DNA of 6,921 nucleotides from an uncultured Prevotellaceae bacterium (GTDB lineage: Bacteria; Bacteroidota; Bacteroidia; Bacteroidales; Muribaculaceae), in NCBI GenBank assembly GCA_946055125.1, contig CAMGFF010000116.1:1-6921 (forward strand), in the 5' to 3' direction. Positions 1-6,043 of this stretch are shown here, in pieces. Position 1 is the first letter of the stretch, and every line of letters begins with the position of its first letter. A program made the position numbers and the translations under genes. Below the pieces are notes generated by a model that saw only the letters and a list, made by a program, of their open reading frames with translations, ran no database searches and had not been told where the DNA came from.

Positions 1-66
1 TACAGCGAGATTGCTGGTTCGCTGGCAAGTGTCTATTTCTGCGGAGGCAACTGCGCGGGCATTTGA
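1..66 (+). CDS. Possible 3' end of a plus-strand gene (unrecognised, cut by window edge)
   Basis: Frame 1 is open from the window edge to a TGA at 64-66 and would encode 21 residues ending in a Gly/Cys-rich stretch (FCGGNCAGI). I do not recognise the family. The other two plus frames are also open across most of this stretch, so openness alone proves little. I chose this frame for its protein-like composition and because a weak terminator-like hairpin overlaps the stop. If real, the gene converges on the minus-strand genes to the right. Only sequence to the left of the window can confirm it. Confidence 0.3.
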   Translation, partial: YSEIAGSLASVYFCGGNCAGI

Positions 67-86
67 CAGTTTAATGCGATTTTTTT
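59..86 (+). terminator. Weak intrinsic-terminator-like hairpin
   Basis: GCATT (59-63) pairs with AATGC (73-77) around a 9-base loop that contains the TGA of the putative upstream gene. Two bases later there is a run of seven T (80-86). A five-pair stem is short for an intrinsic terminator, so this is only suggestive. Confidence 0.25.
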
Positions 87-133
87 AGAAAATAACTGGC
101 TTTCAATTTGGTGGAGTCAAATTTTATTCATAC

Positions 134-254
134 CCCGAGATTGACAGTTTCTGAGTTTATATGCTGATATACAGGCAATCACCATATAGCTACAAAGCTA
201 TCCCAGCAACCGCCTGTATATCAGCATATAAACTCAAAAACTGTCAAACTCGGG
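134..254. repeat. 121-base near-perfect palindrome (long hairpin), possible MITE or bidirectional terminator
   Basis: Arms 134-176 and 212-254 are 43 bases each and are reverse complements except at two positions (A140/A248 and C151/A237). They begin CCCGAG and end CTCGGG. Inside the 35-base spacer a second stem, ATAGCT (186-191) with AGCTAT (196-201), closes an ACAA tetraloop on almost the same axis. The arms are AT-rich in the middle (TTTATATGCTGATATACAGG) and the element has no coding potential. It lies between the end of a putative plus-strand gene and a decayed minus-strand gene. No T-run follows either arm and I see no clear target-site duplication. A miniature inverted-repeat element or a very strong bidirectional transcription barrier are the likely readings. 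The structure is certain; its function is not. Confidence 0.9.
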
Positions 255-297
255 AAATTACTACAAAAAACCGAATATCCCCCACAATCCCTCTTTT

Positions 298-542
298 TTA
301 TTCCTTCTCATTGCTTCTCGCACCTTTCTCCTTGTAGAGGCCGTCGATTATGCCGCCGGCAATATCACGTCGGCGCGGTCGGCTTTAGGCCCGTATTTGC
401 TCATCAGCTCCTTCACCGTGTAGGGCTTCATCTCGTCATACATCTGCTGCAGGGCTTTCACCACCTTCAATGCCTTGGCGAGGCGGTAGAGGGTCACATT
501 GATGGCCCGCACGTCGCTGCTCAGTGCGGCCTCCTCTCTTTC
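298..542 (-). pseudogene. Remnant of exopolyphosphatase (Ppx/GppA), 3' end only, with internal deletion
   Basis: Directly after the porin stop, in the same frame, 542-348 encodes 64 residues with no plausible start codon. They contain NVTLYRLAKAL, a helix QQMYDEMKPYTVKELMSKYG, then DRADVILPAA and a TAA. This matches the C-terminal domain of Ppx/GppA phosphatases, where ELxxxxGLxPDRADVIxPA is diagnostic. A second frame, from about 360 to the TAA at 298-300, reads GGIIDGLYKEKG, which resembles the extreme C-terminus of the family (G-L-x-D-G-I-I-x-x-L-Y). About 20 residues that normally separate the two motifs are missing, so the gene has lost its N-terminal two thirds and also suffered an internal deletion with frameshift near 350. 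Family assignment is from remembered motifs. An expressed fragment cannot be ruled out, but the actin-like ATPase core is absent. Confidence 0.62.
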
Positions 543-1649
543 TTAGAATTTTATCATAAGCTCACACACTATCTTGTCCTGCTCGCTCTCCTTGGCCCCG
601 CCATCAGGATACCAGTAGTTCTCATAGTTCACCCTAAGCTCGGTGGGGAAGTAGCGGTTGCGCACTCCTATGGTTACGCCAAGGGTCATGCGGTGACGCT
701 CGGCGTCGGTCAGCTTCAGCGTCTTGCCATCTTCCTCCATTCCTCCCTTGCCCGACGAGTGCCGCTGCATGTAGTCGTAGCGGCCCAGGCCGCTCACGCT
801 CTCCACAAAGTTGTTCTCGCCCTTTATCTTGTGCTTGTACATCACCATGCTCTGCACCGCGCTGCAGTCGCTGAAGGCATCGTCGCCGTACATCTTGCGC
901 AGAAACTCGCCCTCCACGTGCCAGCCGCCGCGCTCATAGTAGGCTCCGAAGTCCACCGAGGTATAGGAGGCCCGGCGCTCGGCTATCTGCTGGTGCTGCA
1001 CGCTCGGAACTATAGCAAGCCCTTTCACCGGGTAGATTTGCACTCGTGCCGAGTAGCCCGGCTTGCTGAACCATGCCGTCTTCTGGTTGTCGAGATTCGA
1101 GCCGTTGAACACTCCCGCATCCACCGTCAGCACTTTCCGCCCGCTCCCGTTCACAAAGTCATAGCCTGCCATGAAGCCCACGTCGCGCATGTCGCCCACC
1201 TGCTTCGCTATGAAGCTGCGATTGGCAAAGTATTGAGCCGAGGGATTGCGGTGCGCGTCGATCGTGAAGGGCATGCGCTGCTGGCCTATGCTCAGCCGCA
1301 GACTCTTGTAGGGATTCAGGCGAACCCACGCATCTTTCATCTTTATCGCCGATTCGTCGCAGAGGTCCACTTCCAGCTTGTATTCCGACCGCCCCACGAG
1401 CTTCCCCGTCACGGCAAGCCGGGCGTTGCGCACCTCAAAGCGCGACGCATCGAGGTCGGGCTGATACTCCCACTTGCCTCTTATTATGCCCTGCACCTTG
1501 GGCATGTACTCACTCCGCTTCGCAGCTTGCTCCACTTTCTCCTCAAGGGCACTAAGCCGCGCCTCAGTGTCTTCGTCCTGAGCGTGGGCGGCTCCCATTC
1601 CAGCCACAAGGGCTATTGCCACAATCAGCAGCTTCTTTGTCTCTTTCAT
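543..1649 (-). CDS. Outer-membrane porin, OprO/OprP (phosphate-selective porin) type
   Basis: A 368-residue protein predicted to form a trimeric outer-membrane beta-barrel. Residues 1-23 are a signal peptide (MKETKKLL, a hydrophobic core, then AHA before Gln24). Residues 28-45 (RLSALEEKVEQAAKR) form a short heptad-like coiled coil, common at the N-terminus of this family. The barrel starts with the family's RFEVRNARLAVTGKL (70-84) and GQQRMPF (122-128) strand signatures and ends in Phe368, the normal barrel-assembly signal. I chose ATG 1649 over ATG 1727 because it starts a clean signal peptide and because the -7 promoter element at 1681-1688 lies inside the longer frame. Phosphate selectivity is only a family label; the substrate could be any anion or an organic acid. 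The gene is monocistronic or last in its unit and is followed by a ppx/gppA remnant. Confidence 0.85.
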   Translation of the reverse strand: MKETKKLLIVAIALVAGMGAAHAQDEDTEARLSALEEKVEQAAKRSEYMPKVQGIIRGKWEYQPDLDASRFEVRNARLAVTGKLVGRSEYKLEVDLCDESAIKMKDAWVRLNPYKSLRLSIGQQRMPFTIDAHRNPSAQYFANRSFIAKQVGDMRDVGFMAGYDFVNGSGRKVLTVDAGVFNGSNLDNQKTAWFSKPGYSARVQIYPVKGLAIVPSVQHQQIAERRASYTSVDFGAYYERGGWHVEGEFLRKMYGDDAFSDCSAVQSMVMYKHKIKGENNFVESVSGLGRYDYMQRHSSGKGGMEEDGKTLKLTDAERHRMTLGVTIGVRNRYFPTELRVNYENYWYPDGGAKESEQDKIVCELMIKF

Positions 1650-1680
1650 TATCTTTGGTGGTTTGCCTAAGTTTTTTTTG

Positions 1681-1688
1681 CAAAGATA
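1681..1688 (-). promoter_or_regulatory. Bacteroidetes -7 promoter element for the porin
   Basis: The minus strand reads TATCTTTG, a perfect TAnnTTTG. Initiation about six bases downstream would leave a leader of roughly 25 bases before the ATG at 1649. A near-copy, TATCTTTA, lies ten bases upstream (1691-1698). I see no good -33 TTTG at the usual spacing, which fits a promoter that needs an activator. Confidence 0.6.
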
Positions 1689-1719
1689 TGTAAAGATAAT
1701 AACAATCTTATCACGAAAA

Positions 1720-1737
1720 TGTAACATTATGGTTACA
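1720..1737. promoter_or_regulatory. Dyad TGTAAC-N6-GTTACA, candidate operator upstream of the porin promoter
   Basis: A perfect 6+6 palindrome with a 6-base spacer, centred about 54 bases before the inferred porin start site. Its form resembles Crp/Fnr-family operators (TGTGA-N6-TCACA). It sits just past the stop of the AI-2E-family gene, so a role as a weak terminator hairpin for that gene is an alternative. No activator is encoded nearby. Confidence 0.35.
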
Positions 1738-1739
1738 CG

Positions 1740-2846
1740 CTATTCCTTCTCGGCTCTTTCGTCCTTTCTGTGCCGCACTACTACATACTGGTTGTAGTAG
1801 GAGATTATCAGCGTAGTGAGCGGCAACGCCACTATCAGCCCTATGAAGCCCAGCAATGCTCCCCATATCGACAGCGACAGCAGCATTATCGCCGGATTAA
1901 GCCCCATCGACTTCCCCATTATCTTGGGCGTGAGCACCAGGTCCTGCGTGGCCTGCACCACAAGATACACCAGCGCCATCCACCCCATCATCTCCCAGAA
2001 GCTGCCACCCGTCGACACCGAGCTCACAAGGCACAGCATCGTGGCTATCGGTATCGAAATCAGCTGCAAGTAGGGCACCATGTTGAGCAATCCTATGAAC
2101 AGCCCAAGCACTATCCCCATAGGAAGCCCTATAATCGTGAACCCTATCGCAAACAGCACCCCTACTATCGACGCTATCAGCGCCTGCCCGCGGAAGTAGT
2201 GGTTCATGCTCGTCTTCATGTCCTCAAAGAGCCTGAACGTAACTTTCCGGTACCGGCTCGGAACTGCCATCTTGAAGCCGCTCATTATCTTGTCGTAGTC
2301 CACAAGTATGAAGATGATATACATCAGCACCAGCAGCCAGCTGCACAGCGCCAGCACAAGGCTCACGGTCCCGTTCACAAAGTTCCACGTCTGATGCGCC
2401 GCCTCGGTGAAGAGGCTCATCCACTGCTCCCGCGTCAGCAGCGACTGTATGTACTCCAGGTCGATATATTGCTTCACAAATTCATGTATCGCCGCCGGCA
2501 GGTAGGGCACATTGAGCTGCGACTGCGCATATTCTGTCAGCATAAGCACCATGCGGTGCGACTCCTCATAGACGTAGGGCACCAGCAGCCACAGCACCCC
2601 CGTCACCACCAGCACCACCTCAAGCAGCGTCAGTATCGTGGGCACGGTGCGACCCTTCAGCCTAAGCGCTCGCTTGTTCCACTCCACCACCGGATTTATC
2701 ATATAGGCCACAAGGCACGCCACCGCAAAGGGCAGAAGCACCCCTTTCAGGTAATTCAGCAGCCACAATATCGCTCCCACCACAGCTATCCCTATAGCAA
2801 GCCGCACTATGCGGTCGAGCGTAAATTCCTTCCTCTTGTATTCCAT
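1740..2846 (-). CDS. AI-2E/PerM family (UPF0118) integral membrane transporter
   Basis: A 368-residue inner-membrane protein with about eight hydrophobic segments: roughly 16-30, 34-51, 70-92, 163-182, 222-240, 243-278, 288-304 and 321-350. A long soluble stretch lies between segments 3 and 4 (about 93-160), as is typical of PF01594. Conserved landmarks are RGQ (219-221), the NMVPYLQLISIP loop (255-266) and TPKIMGKSMGLNP (306-318). Members include TqsA (autoinducer-2 export), PerM and some Na+/H+ antiporters; the substrate here cannot be read from sequence. An in-frame TTG at 2918 would add 24 residues but is itself part of the -7 promoter element, so the ATG at 2846 is the start. The gene is separated from the steroid-type operon by 221 bases and has its own promoter, so a functional link is possible but unproven. 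Confidence 0.88.
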   Translation of the reverse strand: MEYKRKEFTLDRIVRLAIGIAVVGAILWLLNYLKGVLLPFAVACLVAYMINPVVEWNKRALRLKGRTVPTILTLLEVVLVVTGVLWLLVPYVYEESHRMVLMLTEYAQSQLNVPYLPAAIHEFVKQYIDLEYIQSLLTREQWMSLFTEAAHQTWNFVNGTVSLVLALCSWLLVLMYIIFILVDYDKIMSGFKMAVPSRYRKVTFRLFEDMKTSMNHYFRGQALIASIVGVLFAIGFTIIGLPMGIVLGLFIGLLNMVPYLQLISIPIATMLCLVSSVSTGGSFWEMMGWMALVYLVVQATQDLVLTPKIMGKSMGLNPAIMLLSLSIWGALLGFIGLIVALPLTTLIISYYNQYVVVRHRKDERAEKE

Positions 2847-2871
2847 AACCTTTGCAATCTTTTTAGCTTTT

Positions 2872-2901
2872 GCCACAGTCGCCGCCTCGATTTGTGGCGG
2901 C
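2872..2901 (-). promoter_or_regulatory. Leader of the transporter gene with two mutually exclusive hairpins
   Basis: Inside the predicted 5' leader, bases 2881-2886 can pair with 2896-2901 (GCCGCC/GGCGGC, 9-base loop). Alternatively, 2872-2877 can pair with 2893-2898 (GCCACA/TGTGGC, 15-base loop). The two stems share 2896-2898 and cannot form together. Such competition is typical of attenuators and RNA switches, but I recognise no known riboswitch and neither stem covers the start codon, so regulation is an inference. Confidence 0.3.
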
Positions 2902-2915
2902 TCTCTCTGTGTCTG

Positions 2916-2923
2916 CAAATTTA
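2916..2923 (-). promoter_or_regulatory. Bacteroidetes -7 promoter element for the AI-2E-family gene
   Basis: The minus strand reads TAAATTTG, matching TAnnTTTG. The start site would fall near 2910, giving a leader of about 64 bases to the ATG at 2846. A -33 TTTG is not well placed. Confidence 0.55.
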
Positions 2924-2948
2924 ATGATTATCCCTCAAATCCGCACTT

Positions 2949-2970
2949 AATCACCAAAAAAATTGTGATT
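2949..2970. promoter_or_regulatory. Dyad AATCAC-N10-GTGATT upstream of the transporter promoter
   Basis: A perfect 6+6 inverted repeat around an A/T-tract spacer, centred about 50 bases upstream of the inferred start site. It could be an operator. It could also be a weak terminator hairpin for the dehydrogenase operon that ends at 3068, although no T-run follows the stem in that direction. Confidence 0.25.
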
Positions 2971-3067
2971 GTCATTGTTTTTTCATTTTTTCCGCTACTT
3001 GTGCATCACGCTTTTCACGTCAAGCTTTCTGCCACCGCTTTCTTGCCCACTTCCTGCGCCGTAGGGG

Positions 3068-3913
3068 TTAGACGTCGACGATGCCAAGGAGGCTATGGGT
3101 GGCGGCAATGAGAGCCGGGCGGCGGGATGCGTCGCTGCGGCGCAGGTCGGCTGCCATTGCGTGTGGCTTGTGTGTGTGCTTGAATATCATGCCGGTGTGC
3201 GGGCTGTCGAGTGCCGCGAGCATCGACGTTGCCCCGGTTGCCGGGCGGCTCATCAGCGGGCGGGCCAGCAGGGTGGCTATTGGGTCATACCACCGCTGCA
3301 TCGTTATCATGTTGCTGTCCACTATCCCGGGGTCGGCACAGTTCACTCTTATTCCCCGCTCCCTCAATTCCTCGCTCAGCCACAGTGCATAGTGCGTGAG
3401 CGCCAGCTTGGTGCGCCCATAGGTGCCGAGCTGCGAGAACCGCTCCGCCGGCTCCCGCAATATCTCCTCCTTGAGGCTGTGCAGCTTGCGGGTGATGGAG
3501 GTGGTGAACGCTATGCTGCCACCCTCGGCCACCAGCGGAAGCAGGTGGTGGGTGATGAGCACCGGCGCCAGGTAGTTCACAGCAAGTGTCTGCTCTATGC
3601 CGTCGGCGGTGTCGCTGCGGTGCCGGCACATCACCCCGGCATTGTGCAGCAGGGCCGCTATGGGGCGGCCAAGAGCCTTGATGTGGTTGATGAAGTCGAT
3701 GATGGAGTCAGCCGAGTCGAGCGAAACCTTTGCCACCACCACCTCGCCGCAGCTCTCCATGCCAAGCAGCTCGCGGCGCAGCTCCTCGGCGCGGGTGGCG
3801 TTGCGGCAGGCCAGCACTATGTTGCTGCCTCGCGCTGCAAGTGCGCGGGCTATCTCCTTCCCTATCGAGCCGGTGGCTCCGGTCACTATGTGTAGTCCTC
3901 TCTCTGTTGCCAT
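3068..3913 (-). CDS. Short-chain dehydrogenase/reductase, retinol-dehydrogenase-like; candidate hydroxysteroid dehydrogenase
   Basis: A 281-residue classical SDR with a Rossmann fold. Landmarks are TGATGSIG (11-18), Arg37 in LACRN after beta-2 (favouring NADP(H)), HNAG (90-93, in place of the usual NNAG), Asn113 (VNYLAP), catalytic Ser139, Tyr165 and Lys169 (YGRTK), and DPG (194-196) before the substrate lid. The layout, with a long insert between Ser139 and Tyr165, resembles retinol dehydrogenase 11-13, WWOX and protochlorophyllide-reductase-like SDRs, which act on lipophilic alcohols or ketones. The gene starts 6 bases after the upstream SDR stops and ends the operon. Operon context (steroid 5-alpha-reductase and OYE) suggests oxidoreduction of a 3-keto or 3-hydroxy group on a steroid or bile acid. 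The exact position and stereochemistry are not readable from sequence. Confidence 0.85.
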   Translation of the reverse strand: MATERGLHIVTGATGSIGKEIARALAARGSNIVLACRNATRAEELRRELLGMESCGEVVVAKVSLDSADSIIDFINHIKALGRPIAALLHNAGVMCRHRSDTADGIEQTLAVNYLAPVLITHHLLPLVAEGGSIAFTTSITRKLHSLKEEILREPAERFSQLGTYGRTKLALTHYALWLSEELRERGIRVNCADPGIVDSNMITMQRWYDPIATLLARPLMSRPATGATSMLAALDSPHTGMIFKHTHKPHAMAADLRRSDASRRPALIAATHSLLGIVDV

Positions 3914-3919
3914 GGCGCT

Positions 3920-4741
3920 TCATCGTGTTATGTTCTTGTCGAGCAGTCGGTGCTTCACCTGCACGCACACGCAGGTGGGGAGGTTGTTGACCGTCACTAT
4001 GGCTATGCGGTTGAGCAGCCCGTTGATATATTGCTTCCGGCGGTTAAACATGCGCCGAAGCGCATTCCGCGCAAACCGCTCGGGCGTGGTGAGCGCACCT
4101 ATGTTCACCGCAAGCTTGCGCAACTTGGCCGACAGCCCGAAGAGCTCGGTCGAGATGCCTCCGGGGCAAGCCACCGTCACCGAGATGCCGTAGTCCTTCA
4201 GCTCAAGATACATCGACCGCGACAGCACCCTGATATAGGCTTTCGTGGCCGCATACGCTCCTATGCCGGGCATTGGCATCCAGCAGCACATCGATGCCAT
4301 GTTGAGGATATACCCCTTGCTGCCTCGCGCGAGCATGTCGCGCGCAAAGGTGCGGCACAGCTGTGTCACTGCCCGCACGTGCAGATCCACAAAGAGGTCG
4401 AGGCGCTCCGCCGTCATGTCGGTCACTTTCATGAAATTGAATATCCCGGCATTGTTGATGAGGATATCCACGTCAATGCCGAGGCTCTTGCAGCGTGCAA
4501 GAAGCCACTCGGCTGCGTCGGTGTCGGCCAGGTTCTTGAATACCGGCTCAAAGCGGAGCTGAGGGTGCCTGAGCCTTAGCTCGGCAGCAACCGCCTCAAG
4601 CTGCTCGCGCTGGTTGCTCACCAGCACCACATTTATGCCTCTCTCGGCCAGGGCCCGGCTGAACTCAAGCCCTATCCCCGACGAGGCCCCGGTGACTATC
4701 GCCGTTGCCCCCACCGGTATTCTCTTGTTGAATATCATCAT
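3920..4741 (-). CDS. Short-chain dehydrogenase/reductase, 17-beta-HSD3/12-like; candidate hydroxysteroid dehydrogenase
   Basis: A 273-residue SDR with TGASSGIG (17-24), NNAG (96-99), Ser150, and Tyr163/Lys167 (YAATK), followed by CPGGIST (191-197). The arrangement around the glycine motif and the ILNMAS...PGIGAYAATK core resembles 17-beta-HSD3/12 and 3-ketoacyl reductase-like SDRs, commonly annotated only as SDR in Bacteroidales. Two oddities stand out. The catalytic-tetrad Asn is apparently replaced by His121 (LHVRAV; aligned by hand to FabG NLSSVF). The usual NADP-binding Arg after beta-2 is Asn43. The C-terminal 30 residues are hydrophobic and may contact the membrane. Its ATG overlaps the TGA of the flavoenzyme gene (ATGA), implying translational coupling; a second ATG follows at once. 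By context it probably acts on the same sterol-like substrate as its neighbours. Confidence 0.85.
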   Translation of the reverse strand: MMIFNKRIPVGATAIVTGASSGIGLEFSRALAERGINVVLVSNQREQLEAVAAELRLRHPQLRFEPVFKNLADTDAAEWLLARCKSLGIDVDILINNAGIFNFMKVTDMTAERLDLFVDLHVRAVTQLCRTFARDMLARGSKGYILNMASMCCWMPMPGIGAYAATKAYIRVLSRSMYLELKDYGISVTVACPGGISTELFGLSAKLRKLAVNIGALTTPERFARNALRRMFNRRKQYINGLLNRIAIVTVNNLPTCVCVQVKHRLLDKNITR

Positions 4742-5982
4742 AGTCTTTGTTTTTTAGCACGCTCTTTTATGCTCTCTATTTCGCGCTGCATGCACGGCGG
4801 TATGTCGCTGCGGTGCTTGTGGCACGACATCTCAAGCGTGTACATTCGCGCTATGCAGTAATTCACATGGTCGCACCCACAGCGCTCCTCGCCTTGGCGT
4901 AGGCGATTCACGAAATCGGGCTCATTCACCAGCGCCCGCGCCATCTGCACGGCCTCAAAGCCGCTGCCGAGCACCCGCTCTATGCCCTCGCGCGACACGC
5001 AGCCTCCCACATATATCAGCGGCAGCTTCACATTGCGCCGCACCTCAAGGGCATCATCGAGGAAGTAGAGGTCCTTGTAGGGCTCATTCTTTATCATGAA
5101 GCGGCCGAAGGCCCGCACCCCCCACTTCAGCCACCAGGTTCTCATGTAGCCGGTCATCGTGGTGAGGGGCATCTCGCCGCGCATCACATACATGGGTGCC
5201 TTGCTCACGAAGCCGCCACTCAGCACCAGCGCGTCCATGCCCAGCCTCTCAAGCTCCTGTGCTATCGCTATGCCTTCCTCCAAGCCGTTGCCGCCCTTGA
5301 AGCCGTCGCGCATATTGGTCTTTGCCACCACGGCTATCTTCCCCTGAGCCGCCCGCATCACCTCCTCCATGCACAGCCGCATGAAGTTCATGCGCGACTC
5401 AAGGTTGCCGCCCCACTTGTCGCGGCGCTTGTTGGTGTAAGGCGAGAGAAACTGGCTGATGAGGTAGCCATGCCCGGCGTGTATCTCCACACAGTCGAAT
5501 CCCGAGTCTATCGCCAGTCGCACCGCTTTGCCAAAGTCGCGTGCCACCTCGTGTATCTCGTCCTCCGTCATGCCGTGCACAAAAGTGGGCGAGTAGAGGT
5601 TGAAGCCCGTCGAGGCCGAGATAGGAGTCCGCCCTGCCGTGCGCTTGTGCGACATGTTGCCACAGTGCCCAAGCTGTATCGATGCCTTCGCCCCCTCGGC
5701 ATGAATAGCATCGGTGAGCCGCCGTAGCTCACCAACTATCTCGGGGCGCATCCACAGCTGGTTTTCAAAAGAAAGCCCGCTGCGGTTCACCGACGCATAG
5801 GCCACCGTGGTCATGCCTATGCCGCCCCGTGCCACCGAGGTGTGATAGTCAAAAAGCATCTCCGACGGATTATTGCCAAAGCACATATTCTCAAATGCCG
5901 CCGAGCGGATTGTGCGGTTGCGAAGCTCAATCGGCCCAATCTTAGCCGGCGTGAAAATTATCGATTCTTCGGGATTTTTCAT
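4738..5982 (-). CDS. NADH:flavin oxidoreductase, Old Yellow Enzyme family (BaiCD/2,4-dienoyl-CoA reductase-like N-domain); candidate steroid 5-beta or delta4 reductase
   Basis: A 414-residue FMN-dependent TIM barrel. It has the RNR start signature (21-23), QLGHCG (103-108; Gln103 contacts flavin), HAGHGYLISQFLSPYTNKR (168-186; catalytic His168/His171 and Tyr173), the RDKWGG turn (187-192), YVGGC (324-328) and MARALV (347-352) at the phosphate site. It resembles the N-terminal half of 2,4-dienoyl-CoA reductase and BaiCD/BaiH, which reduce alkenes conjugated to a carbonyl. The second FAD/NAD(P) half (about 250 residues) is absent. The tail has Cys368, 370, 376 and 387, but the position I expect for the middle cluster Cys is Val373, so a 4Fe-4S cluster is uncertain. 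The next gene overlaps by 4 bases. In this context a 3-oxo-delta4 steroid is an attractive substrate, giving the 5-beta product; a different enoate is possible. Confidence 0.85.
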   Translation of the reverse strand: MKNPEESIIFTPAKIGPIELRNRTIRSAAFENMCFGNNPSEMLFDYHTSVARGGIGMTTVAYASVNRSGLSFENQLWMRPEIVGELRRLTDAIHAEGAKASIQLGHCGNMSHKRTAGRTPISASTGFNLYSPTFVHGMTEDEIHEVARDFGKAVRLAIDSGFDCVEIHAGHGYLISQFLSPYTNKRRDKWGGNLESRMNFMRLCMEEVMRAAQGKIAVVAKTNMRDGFKGGNGLEEGIAIAQELERLGMDALVLSGGFVSKAPMYVMRGEMPLTTMTGYMRTWWLKWGVRAFGRFMIKNEPYKDLYFLDDALEVRRNVKLPLIYVGGCVSREGIERVLGSGFEAVQMARALVNEPDFVNRLRQGEERCGCDHVNYCIARMYTLEMSCHKHRSDIPPCMQREIESIKERAKKQRL

Positions 5983-6030
5983 TGCTTGTGTGTCTATTTA
6001 ATCGTTGTGTGTGTCTTATTGAAAATAATA

Positions 6031-6043
6031 TCCCCACCCCAAA
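6031..6043 (-). promoter_or_regulatory. Shared 13-base motif upstream of the flavoenzyme gene (copy 1)
   Basis: The minus strand reads TTTGGGGTGGGGA, 48 bases before the ATG at 5982. A copy with one difference lies 49 bases before the 5-alpha-reductase ATG. Its TTTG is followed about 21 bases later by TA, so it may be the -33 part of a weak Bacteroidetes promoter. Confidence 0.3.

Noticed and set aside
134..254. CRISPR array or invertible promoter
   Set aside because: There are only two arms in inverted orientation with a 35-base spacer that carries no promoter-like sequence, not direct repeats with spacers and not a phase-variable cassette.
693..1670. 325-codon plus-strand open frame opposite the porin
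   Set aside because: Low-complexity His/Leu/Val composition with no recognisable motif; the minus-strand porin has a signal peptide and family signatures.
1650..1727. 26-residue N-terminal extension of the porin from the ATG at 1727
   Set aside because: It would place a cytoplasm-like stretch before the signal peptide and contains the -7 promoter element.
1740..2846. Calling the transporter a quorum-sensing AI-2 exporter
   Set aside because: The family name covers proteins with different substrates and nothing in this window supports AI-2.
2847..2918. 24-residue N-terminal extension of the AI-2E-family protein from a TTG
   Set aside because: The TTG is the end of the TAAATTTG promoter element, so it cannot be in the transcript; homologues start near the ATG at 2846.
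1770..2924. 384-codon plus-strand open frame opposite the AI-2E-family gene
   Set aside because: Its product is full of His, Arg and Gln with no membrane or domain pattern, and the opposite strand encodes a clear conserved membrane protein. It is an antisense shadow of codon bias.
3095..3895. 266-codon plus-strand open frame opposite the retinol-dehydrogenase-like SDR
   Set aside because: No motif, while the minus strand has every SDR landmark.
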